This document shows positions 12,101 through 27,100 of a stretch of 64,000 bases of DNA, in pieces (positions within the stretch are counted from its first letter, which is position 1; every line of letters starts with the position of its first letter). This DNA is from Puffinus mauretanicus. Lineage: Eukaryota > Chordata > Aves > Procellariiformes > Procellariidae. The notes under the pieces were generated by a model. It was not told the DNA's origin and did no database searches. It was given only the letters and a program-made list of their open reading frames with translations. A program made the translations under genes and the position numbers. The stretch is from the NCBI GenBank assembly GCA_023333565.1, contig JAJKFH010002792.1, positions 310,001 to 374,000 on the forward strand, in the 5' to 3' direction.

Positions 12101-15100
12101 TACAATACACAGCATTTACTTCTGACAGTCCACTAAAAAGAAACAACAGAGATACAGGTAATTAAAGGAGTTAGAAGTATGGATGGATTCTTATATGAAG
12201 ATAGATGTAAAGACTGAAACTGTTCAGACATGAGATGCTTAAGAGAGGACAGAATAAAGACAGACAAAATAAAAAATACACTTTGAGCCAGTTTTGGGAA
12301 CAAATTATCCACCCTGAGTGTGGAAGGACTAGATGTGGCTAGACTTGTTTTGGATGGTTGGCTGACATGCAACCTTGTCATTGTATTTTCTTCATGTTCC
12401 TGAACATTTACACACAAGGCTACATAATCTTATGTTTCAGAGCTGTGTCTAACTCGGAAGAATGATTCAAATAATGCAGGTTTTTTTCCTACATTCTAAA
12501 ATATCAGACAAAGTGGGCTATTGGGAGGGATGAGACAGCACAAAGAAACTTCTCTCGCCATAGACTGTATATTTTCCTCACACAGTCAGATTCGTACTGA
12601 TCACTTGGAAAAAGGGTAGGAAATTTTTCCCCCAATTTAACCCAGGCAGTATAGACCCTTATGGCAGAAGGGAGTGGATGTGCATATGTGGCAGAGGGAG
12701 AGTTCACCTCTCCAAAAACTATGGTTTCCTTAGTGGAATTATTTGGGAAAATCTCACCTGATCAAAACCCTGTCATAGCAAGATTTTGGTACTCGTCTCT
12801 CCTCTTGTGTATTTATGCCATATACTCATTTTTTAGAGTGAAATACTAGCTTTAATCAACATTTCTGGCTTATTACAGAGTGCTTTGGTGATTTCTTTAG
12901 GAACCTCAAAATAAAAAAAAAGGCAAGCCAAGATTTTTGTGTACAATATGTAATTATCCTGAGGAACACACTTCCATAAGGCAAGATTGAAAGGGTTCTG
13001 TAAGCACAAAGAGCATTTATATAAATACGAAAAATTTCCATACTGCTAAAAAGAAGGGTTTAAAAATAAAAGGTTTGGAACTGCATTGCATGTCTGCGAT
13101 CCAATGTTTATCCTGCCTTCCACCCTAAAGGGCTTAGAAAACACTTTCCCTGTGCCTAGAATATTTCATAACTGCCCATAGTTTCACTTTGAAGTTCCTG
13201 GTATTGGTCAATGTCAGATCCTAAGACACGACAGCTCTACTTCTCTTGTTCCTACGGCACGGTGGTTTAAAGACAGACAAATGCTTAATGGACCTCAATA
13301 AATTAGGGTTTTAACATTAAAAACAGTAAAAAATAGAATTATTAAATAAAAATACTTCAAATTGGAGAGAGATAGCAGAGAACAACTTTAGATTTCCTTA
13401 AGGATTTATTTAGGCCTAATCACAGCATTTTTGCTTTTTATATAGTTGTTCTAATATTTATATTTTGTTATTTTAAAATAATACATAGTTGACTAATTGG
13501 GATTTATTTTACGTGTAAAGAGTAATAACAACATAAATGCCAAAAAGCCAGAAAGGATTCTTAGACTGTTCTATCTATACACTGATAAAAACTATGGTGA
13601 GACAGCAATGCCCTATTCCTATCCATTCACATTTTCTGGAGGAAAGGGAAGAAACTGGAAGGGGTGGATTTTATCCTTATCCAGCAACAGCATCAGTGAA
13701 AAAAACTCAAAACCAAAAAACCTCAGAACTTCTCTAGGGGAAGAGACAGGAAGAGGATGCAGCCCAGTTCCTTCTGATACGCCATGAAGTTGCAGCGTCT
13801 AGCAGGCAGTGTGTACACAGTAGCAAACTCTCAGACCAAACTACAGTGACCCAGGGAAATGTTTTTGGGAAACTATGCCATCAGCACTTTTGTTTACTCT
13901 TCATGGTTTCCTTTTTTTTTCTTTTTTTTTTTTCTTTTTTTTTTCTTTTTTTTTTTAAGGGTTCTGTTGGTGGACTTTTTATATCTTTGTTTTGGCAAGA
14001 AAATATGGAAATCCAGATTTTAATCACAACAAAACAATCCTGAAGATCACTGTGCTATAATTCAAGGGTTAGGAAGAACTTTAACTGTGCAAACTAAACA
14101 TTCACTGTATTTTTGAAAGAATTTTAAGTTATTTATTACAGTATCTGTGACTCCTTGCTTTCAGAAGTTTACTTATGAATCATTTAAATGATCTGCTGAA
14201 AATTATGTACTGTAACTTCCTTCTCTCCCCTTGTGAAGAAAGAAACATGTCTTTCAATAACGTCTTTGTAGCACTATGTGCTTCTGGAACATCATTATAT
14301 TGTAAAGTAATAAGAATTGATGCTTACACGAAAAAACAAAAAGTCATTTTTGAACTTGTAATGTATGGCTCAGCTTCGCTAGAACTGCAAAACGAGTATT
14401 TGCAGACAAGCTAACACTAAATGTTCAAACACGCAGCAGAACAATCAATTTCTGTAACATTTTGTGCATAACAACTTCTTATTTGCACATAACTACTTTG
14501 AAGTTATAACACAGGCTCCTATTTTGAAAATTACTACCAAGTACAGCACGTAATAGCCTTCTAACAAAATGATTTATGGTTCTTAATTCCTGCCCCTTCC
14601 TTTCAGCCAAATAAACAAGGAAAGGCTTGCTGAACCAATAATGATATTGGCAAAGGCTTAGAATTATGAGAACAATTCCACTATAAACAGTGCAAATAAA
14701 GAACTAAATAGATATTTGTTATGGAAATGAAAGAAAAATACTGTCTGCTTTTTGAACTTACAGGCGAGATACTGCAGATTCTTACACTTAAATTTAAGTA
14801 TTTGAGTATTTCCAAAATGAAGTCAAAATGAATATTCACTTTGCAGAATCAAAGGCTGAGAATTTGCGAGCTATTCACTGTTGTTGCCAGTTATTCTCCC
14901 ATGCTACATACCCCTTTAGAAAAGCACAAACCATAATTAAGTGATACTAAGAACTACATTTACAAATAACACATGGTTAGATAACTGTGGAAGTCTCTAC
15001 TTCAATATATTAAACACTATTTTAAGATTGTGAAAAATGTTTATTTTGAGGTGAATATTAGTAAAGTCAAACTTCTAGCTCAAAGAACTTTGTACTCCTG

Positions 15101-18100
15101 TATTAAAATACATCTGTTTAATATATATTTGTGCAAGTAAGCTGATCATTTGCTGATGATAGTAAGTGGAATACCCCTGAGGAATATAAATAACTTGTAA
15201 CCCACAAGAGTTTCAATCTGTCAACTTGCCACTGTATTTTAATATTTGGAGATCACTGATCCTGTACTTGTTATTAGTGTAACAACTCAGGTAATTTTAA
15301 TTTTTTTAAGGAATGAATTTGAAAAGTCATCGCTGATCTCACCTGTAATCAGATTCCTAGCAGTGCTCTGTGATTTCTGCATTTCATTTGATTTGAAAGT
15401 GAGGTCTTCCTGCATAATCTTCAGCTCTTGATTGGTGACAGATGATATTTGTTTCATACGATTCACATTCTGTGTGTTACCAATAACAATAATGTAAACA
15501 TGCTGTATCTTTGAAACAACAAATGGTAACTGGACAAATAAAAAACTCTCCTGTCCTAGTACATTGTCTATTATCTGGCTTTTCTACTACAAAGACTGAA
15601 AATACTGGAAATACTCTGAAGTTATTTGAATGTGAACAATTTTTATTCTGCCAACTTTTGATAAAAGATGTACTGACAGGCCAGTGAAGATGAAACAAAA
15701 ATGCAGCAAGTATAAACTGTGTTGCCATATCGATCTCTTCTAAAGTCATTGCCTAAAATATACCTTATGGTATGCCATACTAAAAGAGTTAGAAGACAAT
15801 TAAAGTGATGATATAATCAAAGTATTACTCAGCTGAAAGATTTCTGTAAGAAAAAATTCCATCGGAACTAAAAATGTTGTAAGAAAAATGTTTTGAAAGT
15901 GCAAAAAAATGGCAGACTGCAAATGGGAACAATTTCTAAAGTGTTTACATTAAATATTACACAGCAGAGCATTCCAGACATAATTTTAGTAGATCAGAGA
16001 GATGATTGGAATATTGTCAGTTACCTAACAGTAGTGACAGAGTACCCATAAACTGAGATTTGCAGACGTTAAGTAAACAAAATATTGCAGTAGTTTTATT
16101 TGCAGTATTCTGAAATGTTTATCATGTATGGTATAATGTTCTGTGGATGGAATATTGGAATATTCCAAAATGGAATAATTATAGCAATGATGACGAGTTA
16201 CAGCAATTATGCTAACATTTCTTTTGTTCCGGTCACAAGTATTATCTAATATTCAAAACTCCCCAGAAATAAAGAGAAATTAAACAAATCTTTCTTTTTT
16301 TTTTTTTTAACTACAGCTGTACATGGTTTCATGTTTAATCCTCTTGAGAGATTATTATGCAGATACCGACTGGATAATATATATAAAACACCATCCTTCT
16401 TTATCCATTCATTCTCCTGCTCTATGTTTCTAAACTCCTGGCTTGCCACAGGGGGAGGGAAATGCACTTACCCTGCTTGAGTGCTCCAGGAGTGCAACGA
16501 TGTTGGCTTCTGTTTGGGCCTTTCGTTCCAATTCCTGATTCTTCACCTCTTCAAAAGTCTCAAGAAAATCTAGAGATCAACAAACATGATAAAAAAGGCT
16601 GCTATTTGCATGGGTACAGCACAAGCCCTTGTTGTCTCCAGTCAAAACTTTGTATTAAATTGATAAGCTGTACAGTTTCAGACAGGTTACTTTAAGATTA
16701 ATAGTTTACTTAAGAGACAGGTGGTAGAGTCCTTGAAACTTGTCAATTTATGGGTTGGAATGAAAAAGAAGACAGTCTCTCCAGAGACACATATTTGACT
16801 GATTTGACTGACATGAGGTCACCACCCTCCTGGATACTGTTTAGGTGAGGGTTGCCACCCAATGGGAAAGGAGTTTCCTCACCATCATTTCTGACACCTT
16901 TCTGAATGCCTTTCCCAGCAGCTGTTGGTCTTCATTTTTCTGAAAGCTATCAAAATGGGCTACTAAATAAAGGAAACAGGTGACTTCACTATCTCTAATG
17001 GCCTGGACTAAATGCCAAACACTGCTAAGGACCTGAGACCAGTATTGACCTGGTATCATCTCTGTCTTTCTGTATGATGTCCCTTTGCTACCTCTCTAAT
17101 TTATGTTCATTTTAATAAGTATCCAACTGAATCTGACAAGACAGTTTTAATGGTGGTATGCACTCTGTATTTGTGTCCTAGGCATACTATATTGTTATTC
17201 CTGGTGACAGATATATTGAAAAAAAAGTGCTAGACCCATCACATGGAAGTCAGAGGTCCATCAAGATGCCACCTAGGGCTATAAGTTATAATCATCCCTC
17301 TCCTGCTGGGTCTCCTCCTGAAACATGGCTTATATACACAGGAGCATTCAGGAAACGTAAGAGTTTGCAAACTTTCTAGCTGGATGAAAAAGGGAAGAAG
17401 TGCTTGTTTAAGAAAGAAGGATTAGATAATAGTAGATTCAAGATGGATTATTTGGGAAAAGAAAAAGAAGACAGGGGGAACTACTTAATGGAATTACTGA
17501 CAAATCCTGAAGGGATGAGGAATGACTAGATCCCAGAACATCCAGGATTTTTTAAAAATACCTAATGTTTAAATTCTTTACTGATAAAACATTTATGGAT
17601 AAGAAAACTACGGTAATATCTGACATCATCTGCAATGCTGTCCATGAAAGACTTAACAGAGATGCTTCACAAACTACAGCTTCTAAAACTTGTAGAGGGG
17701 AAAATGTGCATTATTTGAGCCAGGGGACAATACTAAGGTAGAACAAAGACTGTCTCTGAGGCACAGATTTCAGGATGAAAGACACTTGGAATTCTTAGAG
17801 TCAATGAATGGCATTAGACAACACATTTGGAAGGTGCACAGCTGATTGCTAAAAATAATGACCAGTTCTGATGCAGATTCAGTTGGCTCAAAAAGTTGAA
17901 ATAAAGTTTCAGTCCATCTGCCACTGACTAGTAACCGTAGAGAACAGTACTTGGCAAGAATGTAAGAAGGTTTACCTTTTGCCAACACTGCTGTGAACTA
18001 GTAACCAGAAACATAGCTAAAACCAAAGCTTAAACAGCCTGCAATTGAAAAAAGCTAGTCAAGTCCCAAGTGCTGAATAAGACCATTGCCAGGTCTGTTT

Positions 18101-21100
18101 TTCTCCAGTACCCAAGCTGCAAATGAAGTTACCCTCAGAAAGGGAAGTTTTATTTTCTCTCTGTGATGTTCTTTTCCTTCAAATGAACTTGTCTTGTTTT
18201 ACCTTAAAGATAATACAATTATACTTTAATAAGAGGAGCAACAATGACAGCTCCAAAAAGAGCTCTTTCGTCAAAGGAAACTTAGTGGATATTTCATACC
18301 ATCTGTTGCTGTGAAATACAAACAGGAATTTTCTACACTAAGAAAATACCTAAGGACAATAGAAGTAAGGGAAAGAGCAGTAAGGAAAGTAATAGTATTG
18401 AAATTCTCACTTAATGTTTTGTGTTCAAAACATTGGACCTGTTCTTTCCTTTTTTGTTTAAAAAATTAAGTGGGTAATTTTTACAAAGAGAATCACTCAG
18501 ATAACCTAACACAAAACTTTCAATCACATTTAACTTTTTAGTGCTCTAGTAGTGAGCAAAGGCTTCATTAACGTCTGTCTCTTGTGGGGGTCTGAACCAC
18601 TTCTTTTCAACATAACAGATGATGCCATGGCCTTTGATGCATCTTAGCAAAAGGTCTCAAGTAAGTTAATTGCAATATTCTTATAAACCTATTTATTTGC
18701 TTCTAAGGAAGCCGTAGGCAATGAGGATATTGAATCTTCCAAAGCATATACGTAGGGAAGACACAGGAGTGAAACAAAACCACCTTCATGAAAGAAAAGC
18801 ATTCTCACATATTCAAAAATATGAAACAAGAGAACAAAACTAAAGCACTTTACATCCACAAATACGTAATTCTATAAAATGAGCCCGAAACAGTGGAATT
18901 AGGACCTAAGAATCATACCTATATGATTTGACTAGTATTTTGCTCCTTTGGCATTCTGGACTTTTTTAGATTTTTTTTTTTCAAATCTTCTTCAAATTTA
19001 TTTAGAAACATTAAGTAAGGTCCATATTTACATCTCACCTCATTGCCTTTCTGCAAGCAACTCTCCTTTTTATCACACCTGTCTTACTGACCTTGTTTCA
19101 TTTGAGCGCTATGTGTTTCACGGATTCATAAAAAATTGAATGGAAGAGACTGCAAGAGGTCATCTAATTAATTCACTTGCTCCAGGACAAAAACAACTTG
19201 TCAGTATGTCAGTAATTCAGATGTTTGTTTATACTCTTCTTACAGACAGCGCATGATAGATACCCTACAATCCTCCTGAACAATCTATTCCAACCCTTGG
19301 TGAGTTTTAATGTTAGAAAGCTTTTTTTAAATATCCAACCTGAAATCCTTCTGCAATTATTTGTGTATTACTCCTTTTCTATCCTCCATGTATATGCAGA
19401 GATAGATTATTCACTTACTATTTGAAACAGGTTTTTTACACATTTGACGACTGTCATAAATTCTCTAAAATAAAAGACTCATTCTTTAATATTTTCTTGC
19501 AGGTCATGCTTTCCGCATTCCTCATCAGTCTCTCTTCAGAACTGCCAACCTCTTTCTTTATGTGCAGAACTAGAGACAATACTGCAACTGAAGCCTTCCT
19601 CAATGCACAGAGAACAAGATTACTTCATGTGTCTGACAAATTACACTCTTATGTATACCTAGTGCTGTGGTGTTTTCTCTTCCATATTAGTATGATACTG
19701 CTTTGTCTTTCACTGTAACTCTGAGCCATACCACAGAGCCGTGCCTAATGAACTGCTCCCTATTCTGTATTTTTGCTGTTGATTACTCTGTATAAACTTA
19801 CACTTAATCCTTTTTGAACTTTTTGTACTTAATTTCTAATCTGCAAGAAGTATGTTAAAGTTTAACCCTGTCCTCAACATGATTTCAGCTTTTCCGATGT
19901 AGCATTTTCTGTGAAACTATGTATTTACTCTCTCTCCTGTCATCCAACTGATTAATACTAACCTGAATATCCAACACACTGCAAAACTCTACTCAATACA
20001 TCCTTCCATCTTGGCAATGAATCCTTCATAATTAATGATTTTTTAATCAAATGCACACTATAGGTTAATAATGGACAATATTTCCCTAGCTTGCATCTAA
20101 GAACACAAGACAGCAGTAGAAGATGTACTGAAGTCAAAGTACACATCATTTGCTGCTCCTTCCCTTATTCTGCAATATTTTTCTGTCAAAGAAGGAAATT
20201 AGTTGTTTGTTCTTGACAAATCAATACTCCTGTTGTTCATATTCCTGTTTCTCTAATGTTTACAAATTGTTTGCTTCCTTATTTTTTTCACAATCTTTCT
20301 GGAAATTGATACTAAGCTGACTGGTGTATCTTTCCCTGGCTGCTCTTCTTCAAGACAGGTACCATATTTGCTCTTTTCCATCATCTTTAAGATTCCTGCA
20401 TGTTCCCCCGAAACTCTGAGTTAATCTCAAACAGCTCTGCAACTGCATCAATATCCTCTGATGAAGGGCAGAAACAGAAACAAAACCCAAAAAGTCAGAA
20501 GGATCATGAGGCCCCAATTTCATGGTCTGTATTTGTACTGAAAATCAAGATCAAACAAGCTTTTGCCCTTCCGCCTCTCAGGAAATCAGGTAATTTGAAA
20601 ATGCAGAAACTCTCTAAGTATGCTCTTATCCACCTTTCCTTATTGTCAGAGACCTTTCTTTCAGTATCATGCTAGCCCTAAGTTATATTGAACATTTTTA
20701 GAGAACACTGTTACAAAGAGGTATTATATACTTTGGCCTTCATGGCATATTTATTGATCATTTTCCCCTTTTGCTGAGTAACAGACCAACTTTTTTTATA
20801 AGCTGCCTACTACATTGTATTAGCAATATATTTGAAAAAACAGTTCTGTTTTCATCCTCTGTTAGTTTGCTGCTGAGGTCTCTACAACATTAGAACCTTT
20901 TAATACGGAAGAAGACTTTAGTAGAATTCACCTTGAATAAACAGATATGAGAAGCCTTAATTTTAAAGAACTACATGATGTCTACGCTTGTATATTTTGA
21001 AGTTCAGCTTTTAATGAGACCTGAACAGCTGGTTTTATATATCTTTTATTTAAATTAATTTTAAAATTAATTTCAGCCTTGCTTTCATAACATAAAGCTG

Positions 21101-24100
21101 TGTTCCTAAGACCTATAATGTTTGATGAAAAGCCTTGAAAGATGCTCCAAGTATCTGTGACTGTCCTATAAGTCCTAAGATATCAATTATCTTGTCCTGA
21201 GGTAGATCACAGAAACTTTATGCAAAGATCAGGATATCAGTTCTTTTCAGCTCTAAATTAACTGAGTGTTAACAATACAAGAAAACCTGTATTTAAGTGG
21301 AATTGGCCTAATTAAAGTATATTAGACAACTTACTGTCCATGCTTTCTTCCCTCTTCTTCAGCTCCTTATATTTCCAATTTTCCTCTCCTGCAAGAGATG
21401 TAATATTGATTTAACTTTATATTGTCTCAGTCCTGGATTCCTTTAGATAGGCAAAATGTCAGTTTTAAAAATAAAAATTCTACATGCCCACATGCCTAGA
21501 AACTACAGGACTCATCCCATGTCATTTAATGTAGTCACTTCAACTGACTATGTCATACACAATTTTATATTAAAAAAAAATATATTTAGCTTAATAAATC
21601 AGCCTTAATGCAATTTTCAGAACTTTTTAGAGGTTAGAATTTTTGATAAATAAGACTGGGATAAATACTTGGTTTGAACAGAGGAAGTTCATAGGATTTT
21701 TCTGAAGTCAGGTGAATTTCAATAATAGGGAACAAATGCTTTTGCATATTTACTTGGGCACCATGCTTAGTTAAAACTTTCTGCAGCTCTATTTAACATA
21801 TGGGCCATTTCAATGGCACTTTCGCGTATTAGAATGGACTTTCATACGGATACGCAGCTTGCAAGCAACAGGGTGACAATGTCAGGGAAATAAACAGGAA
21901 AACTGTACGAGCAATGGTATAGGAAAATAAAATGCACAGAAAGCTTTCTACAATTAAGTTTAAGAGAACATTTCCATACACATTCTTTATAGTAGCATTA
22001 GGAGTAACGAATAACATACAATACATAATTGACTCTATCTTTAAATCCAACTACTGACTATAAATAGCTCTTAATTAATTAAAATGTACTAGTAAAATGG
22101 GAGACTTGATATATTTGTCACAAGTTTCAAGAAGATGAGACAATTCAGCTCCTAAGAATAATTTTAAGTTTCAAACATCTAAATTTTTAATTGTTTAAGT
22201 CTTGGTCATTGATAAATTTTCAGCATAATCTTGTAACTTTAAAGAACACAAAGAAAAAGAATGAAGTAGATACAGATATAACTGAGCAAGCAAATTTCTC
22301 CAGGTCTTTTTACTTGTACATCTCCGTGCTTTCCTTTTTATCTAGTATATACAAACAATAAGAACATCCTAAGGGACTATGATTCTGCTTCAGCTTCCTT
22401 GCAGCTGTGGCTTTGTTCCTTGCTGGACTCTCTCTTTCATTTTGCAAGGCAAGTCTCTAATACTTAATAACTCAGTCTGTTCTACTCTTAAAAATTCTAA
22501 TTACAGTGAGCCGTAAAAAGTGAGGTACCTGATCTGCCAAGTATTTAAAGAAAAAAAAAATTGAAATAAAGACCACAACCTTTAAAATGTCTTTACAGAG
22601 AAGTTTTCTTTAAAATATGGCATTATTACATCAATAACTTAGCCTCTCATGCAATTTACGAAGTGTTAAGTCTATTCCATTATGAGTTAATGTTGATTTT
22701 GACTAATCAGTTAAAGGCAACTGCTAATATATGGAACATATAAGAAGTGGGTGAATTTTTTACTTACTTAGATTTTCTTAAGTGAAAACTAAAAATAGTT
22801 ATTTCTATTTATGATCTGTTCATTTTGTTTTTCCTGCTCAAAAATGTTCCCAGCACGGAAATATTAATCCTGAAACATTTAAAAAATCCTTAGTTGTAAT
22901 TTTTTTTTTTACTGGCTATTTTACCTTAAATTTAACTAAAAAACTTTAGAAGCTGAAGTTTTGGGAATGCTTTGTAATAAACAGATTAAATACTGAGCCA
23001 GAAGTAAGCTGACCAGGGAGGGAGGGAAAACAGGAATCTCAAAGACACCCCAAGATGCTCATTTAGAGCAGAAGTATGAATGGCCCTCCGGGATTCTCTC
23101 TCCATTCACTAGAAAAGTTGGGAGTTTAGATTGCTGTGTCTTAAAGCTACTCCTTATGAATATCTTTGTCATTCCCTCTATGTTATACCAACAGGTATAA
23201 CTCCCTCTATATTATACCACAAGGTAACTTTATTCTGAATATCCTGACTGTTCCTGATACATTGACAGAGAGCATGTGCTTTCTCCGACGTATGCTTTAA
23301 ACCCTCTTATTCAACAGAGGTCTTTTTCTAAAACAGTGAAAGACATACAGTCCAGCAATGAATGATTCTGTGTGTAAATCTAACCATAAAATGTGAAAAG
23401 CAACTCATTGCTTACCTTCTGCATTTCCCCAAAGATTAAAAAAAAAAGTTGCAAGCCAAACAAAAAGGAAAAATTAAAGCAGAATAGTGAGGTTGGCAAT
23501 GATATTATCTGGAAACAAGGAAGCTAATAGAACAGTCTTAATAAATTATTTGCACAAAAATAATGAAGTATCTGGAGAAATATGAAATATTTCGTAATGC
23601 AAAAGATGAGAAACAAATGTATCAAACATTTGCTTAGAGTCAATTTTAGAAATATTTGTTGAAGAAATTTACAGCTGAATTTTATTACACTGATTGCCTG
23701 AGAATAGGTATAAAGTAAAAAGGACACAAACACATTAATTCATAAGTCCTATAGAATTTAAATAACTTGTTATAAAGTCTTCCAGAATGTATGCACATAT
23801 TTATGTAACTCCTATCTATAGATTCCGTATAATTAGAAGAAAGTTTTCCATGGGATGAATTTCCATTTTAAGGACAATCTTCCCCAGCTGTTGAGGGCCT
23901 ATGCTCACACTAAGTTATTTCCTCCAGAACCATAACTTCCAGTGCTAGGACAAATCCCAACCTAACCTAGCCTATTGTACTACAGCAGGTGTTCGCTGGA
24001 GGTAAGTTTCTAAGCTAATGCCATTTCTAGGCAGCTCCCAAACTCTTCTTGCAAAGATCTACCCAAGAAGTTTCAAAGACAGATAAAAATAGTACTGAAT

Positions 24101-27100
24101 TCTGTCTGCTTACATATTATTATTAAACATTCTCAATTCCACATTCACGGACAGTGTATCAGATCATGTAAAAGGTAAAATAAAAAAAAGCTTTTGTAAA
24201 GCTAAGCTGGTTCTGCAATGCTGCCAGTAAAAGAAACTTCTATTCCTCACCGAGCCCTAAAAATAAAATTGGGACACTAAACCTGTACACAAAAGCTGTA
24301 CTATTATTTTATATGATAGTTTTATTACTCAATATGAACTTGATGAATGCGCCGCTAAGAGTGGCTACTCCCCATTTCTCACATTTGAAAAGAGAAGCCT
24401 GCACCCTTAGACACAAAACCTTCTTCTGATGGTGAATAATGGACATTTGCATAAGCCTGAAAGTTTCAAACAACAAATGTCCATTACAATATGTGTTATA
24501 ATATGAACAGATGCAGCTCTGCATAGACTCTGGAGTCTACAACTCCAGACATATTACCTTGATGATTCTCCAGATCCATATCAAGTCGTTGAATTACCTT
24601 TTTAAAATGGTTTGTTTTTTCTTTTACTTCTGTCAGCCTGATAAATAGATAATGAAATCCCAAGTTAAAAATGTGTTGTAAAATACCTATTTTGTGTGAC
24701 AAAAATGGAGAGAAAAATCAAGAATAAAAATATCAAACCAAAATACCAAAGTTTATCAAAACCAAAAGAATATCAGGAGGATTGGTGTTATTCTAAAAGG
24801 TATATGTAAAGTACCTGTCACTTTAGTCCCTATATCTACTAAATATAAGTACTTCTCCTTTTTATTAAAAACATTTTTTGTTGAGTCATCGGTAGTTCTT
24901 AACTTACTCAACTGGTCCCTCTGCTGGTTGCTATACAGCTTTGCAGAAGTACAACATGGTAAACTGCAACAAGGAAGTGTATTCCTTAAATATTACCTAC
25001 GCGTTCACTAAAATCCATTAAGAAGTTGCCAAGTAAAACATTGTATTACATAATCAATCGGAGTGAGAAAGGAAATTACCTTAAAAACATTTCTATGTAA
25101 ATTCTCAAATACAAGTCTCTGTTATTGTTTCTTTCAAAAAATTCTGTTAATCAACTTATTATCCAATCAAAGGTGCCAGTGCATTAAAAACTAACCAATT
25201 ATTACAGTTTGGAATACTGTTTAGAACAATTTAAAATTGTTTCTAGGAGATTTCAGGAATTATCTCAAATTTTCTGTAAAGAGAGAGAAATCAAAAGGCT
25301 CAAAATCACAAAAATATTGTACTGTTTTATCTTCCCCCCTACTAAATTACTATTTATTGTAACATTTACCAAAGTTTCTGGCAAGTCTTCAGAAAGGTCC
25401 AATACCCAAGAATCAAGAAGCAATGCCGTTACTCTTTAGAACTGAACTCTCTGTAAGCAACTTTGTAACTCTTAGGTTTTAAGAACACATAACAAACATT
25501 AACTCTTCAAAATGTGACTGCAGCGTAATGTAGGCTCAACTTCCCAGATGAATAGCTCTTACGGATGAATGTCTTTTTCAGCCTTAAAGAAGTTTATGTC
25601 AGTGCTATTACCAATTTATATTCTTAAGGCATGTTCATAAGGTTAGGAATTATGTTATTATGCAGATCTAAGTGTCCTATCACTATAAAAGTTGTTTAGC
25701 TGAACCAGAAGGATATATTCCATTCTCTGTGGAAGGTTAACACTAGCAGAGGCTCAAAAATGTGGTGATGTTCTAAAAGTCCATAGAAATATGGAATTCA
25801 ACTATCTGTCTTTAGGGTCTAAATGTAATTTGTAGCAACAGTATAATGGGATTACTCACTGTCTTTCCATGCTTGCTATTTCTTGACTATCGTCCTTAAC
25901 CTATAAAAAAGTATAACAACTTTAACTTATGAAATAAAATCTACAAATGAAAAAAGGAAAAATCAAAAAAGATTTCTTAATTTAGTATATAAGGAATAGA
26001 AACTCAGCATCTGAAATCACAAACTTGCTGTCGCATTGTCCAACAGTGGCTCTTCACTGAAGAGAAGAATTGATACGACTTAAGTGTTATGTCTTCCAAA
26101 TGTTTTCCTGCTTTCTCAATACACATTTAAAAATCAGACACACATCAGTGTCGTTCCGTCCAATAATCCATATAGTATATATGGATAGTTACATAACATA
26201 GCATAGACCCTTGTAAATGAACTAAATTGTTCGTGGATTAGTACATCTGCTCAGTACCCCACAAGGATACTGTCTGGAGTTATGTTATAGAACTGTTCAA
26301 TAGGATCAGTTTTCCCATACCAACATGACGGATGAATTGGAACAAGTCAACCAGTTGAAAAGCTGACTGGGCCAATTTTGCTTTGGCTGAACCTGAAACA
26401 TCCATCCAGCCAATTCATTAACTGTTCTTAATTTCAGATGATTTGTGCTGCTTAAAGAGCAAATAAAGGTAAGATTCAAACCCAATTATTTTAAAATATT
26501 ATCATCCCTTAAAATACTGACTCAAAGAACCTTTTACATGATAACATTTTATGTTCTTGCCTGCTTTAGTAATCTCTCTCTTTCTTCCTGTGGAGATTCC
26601 ATGTTCTTATCCTCAGCAATCATTTGATCTCGACGTTCCTCGAGCTCGTGGAGCTTTTCATACAGCTGCACAGCCTCCTGCTTCACCTGGGAGTGTGCTA
26701 TTTCCTGTTGGGAAAAGCAAACACCTACTAGTTATTTTCAGATGGCAAGAGAGCATTGCAGAAATTATGTTTTACTTAAGCAACACATCTATAACTGAAA
26801 GTGAAGCTTATTTGTTACAAACAGTACAGAGACAGTATAAACAATAAACTTTACAATCCATATTCTCAATTTTGCATTTTCTGGAATGGAATATTCCACT
26901 CAGCTACTTCTTGCTTTCTGAGTTCATCCTCAGGCCAATTTTCTGAGTAGATTTACTACTTCATCATTTCTAGGGGATCACAAACACTATACAGTATTCA
27001 AAAGGACTGGAAAAATGTCCAGTAGTATTTGAAAATCATACTTTTGGAATATATACATGACTGTATGTTTGAGCTCATAGAACCTTTTATCCATGGGAGA

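Larger units (their letters stand above)
8153..25859 (-). other. IFT74: IFT74 introns of the 3' half: contents
   Basis: Apart from the IFT74 exons listed under the gene, this block is AT-rich intron DNA. Introns above 300 bases are 8153-10607, 10734-11378, 11543-15342, 15470-16471, 16570-21334, 21389-24557 and 24638-25859. Intron 16570-21334 contains an old CR1 at about 19.12-20.90 kb. Intron 11543-15342 contains the T/C tract at 13911-13956, and a 14-T run lies at 16295-16308. I see no other gene. Small open frames in either strand lack splice signals, codon structure or family resemblance. Confidence 0.7.

Noticed and set aside
12600..12720. 'ggaaatttttcccccaattt' block as part of an old repeat
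   Set aside because: The match is limited to one short motif, and flanking sequence did not continue the family.
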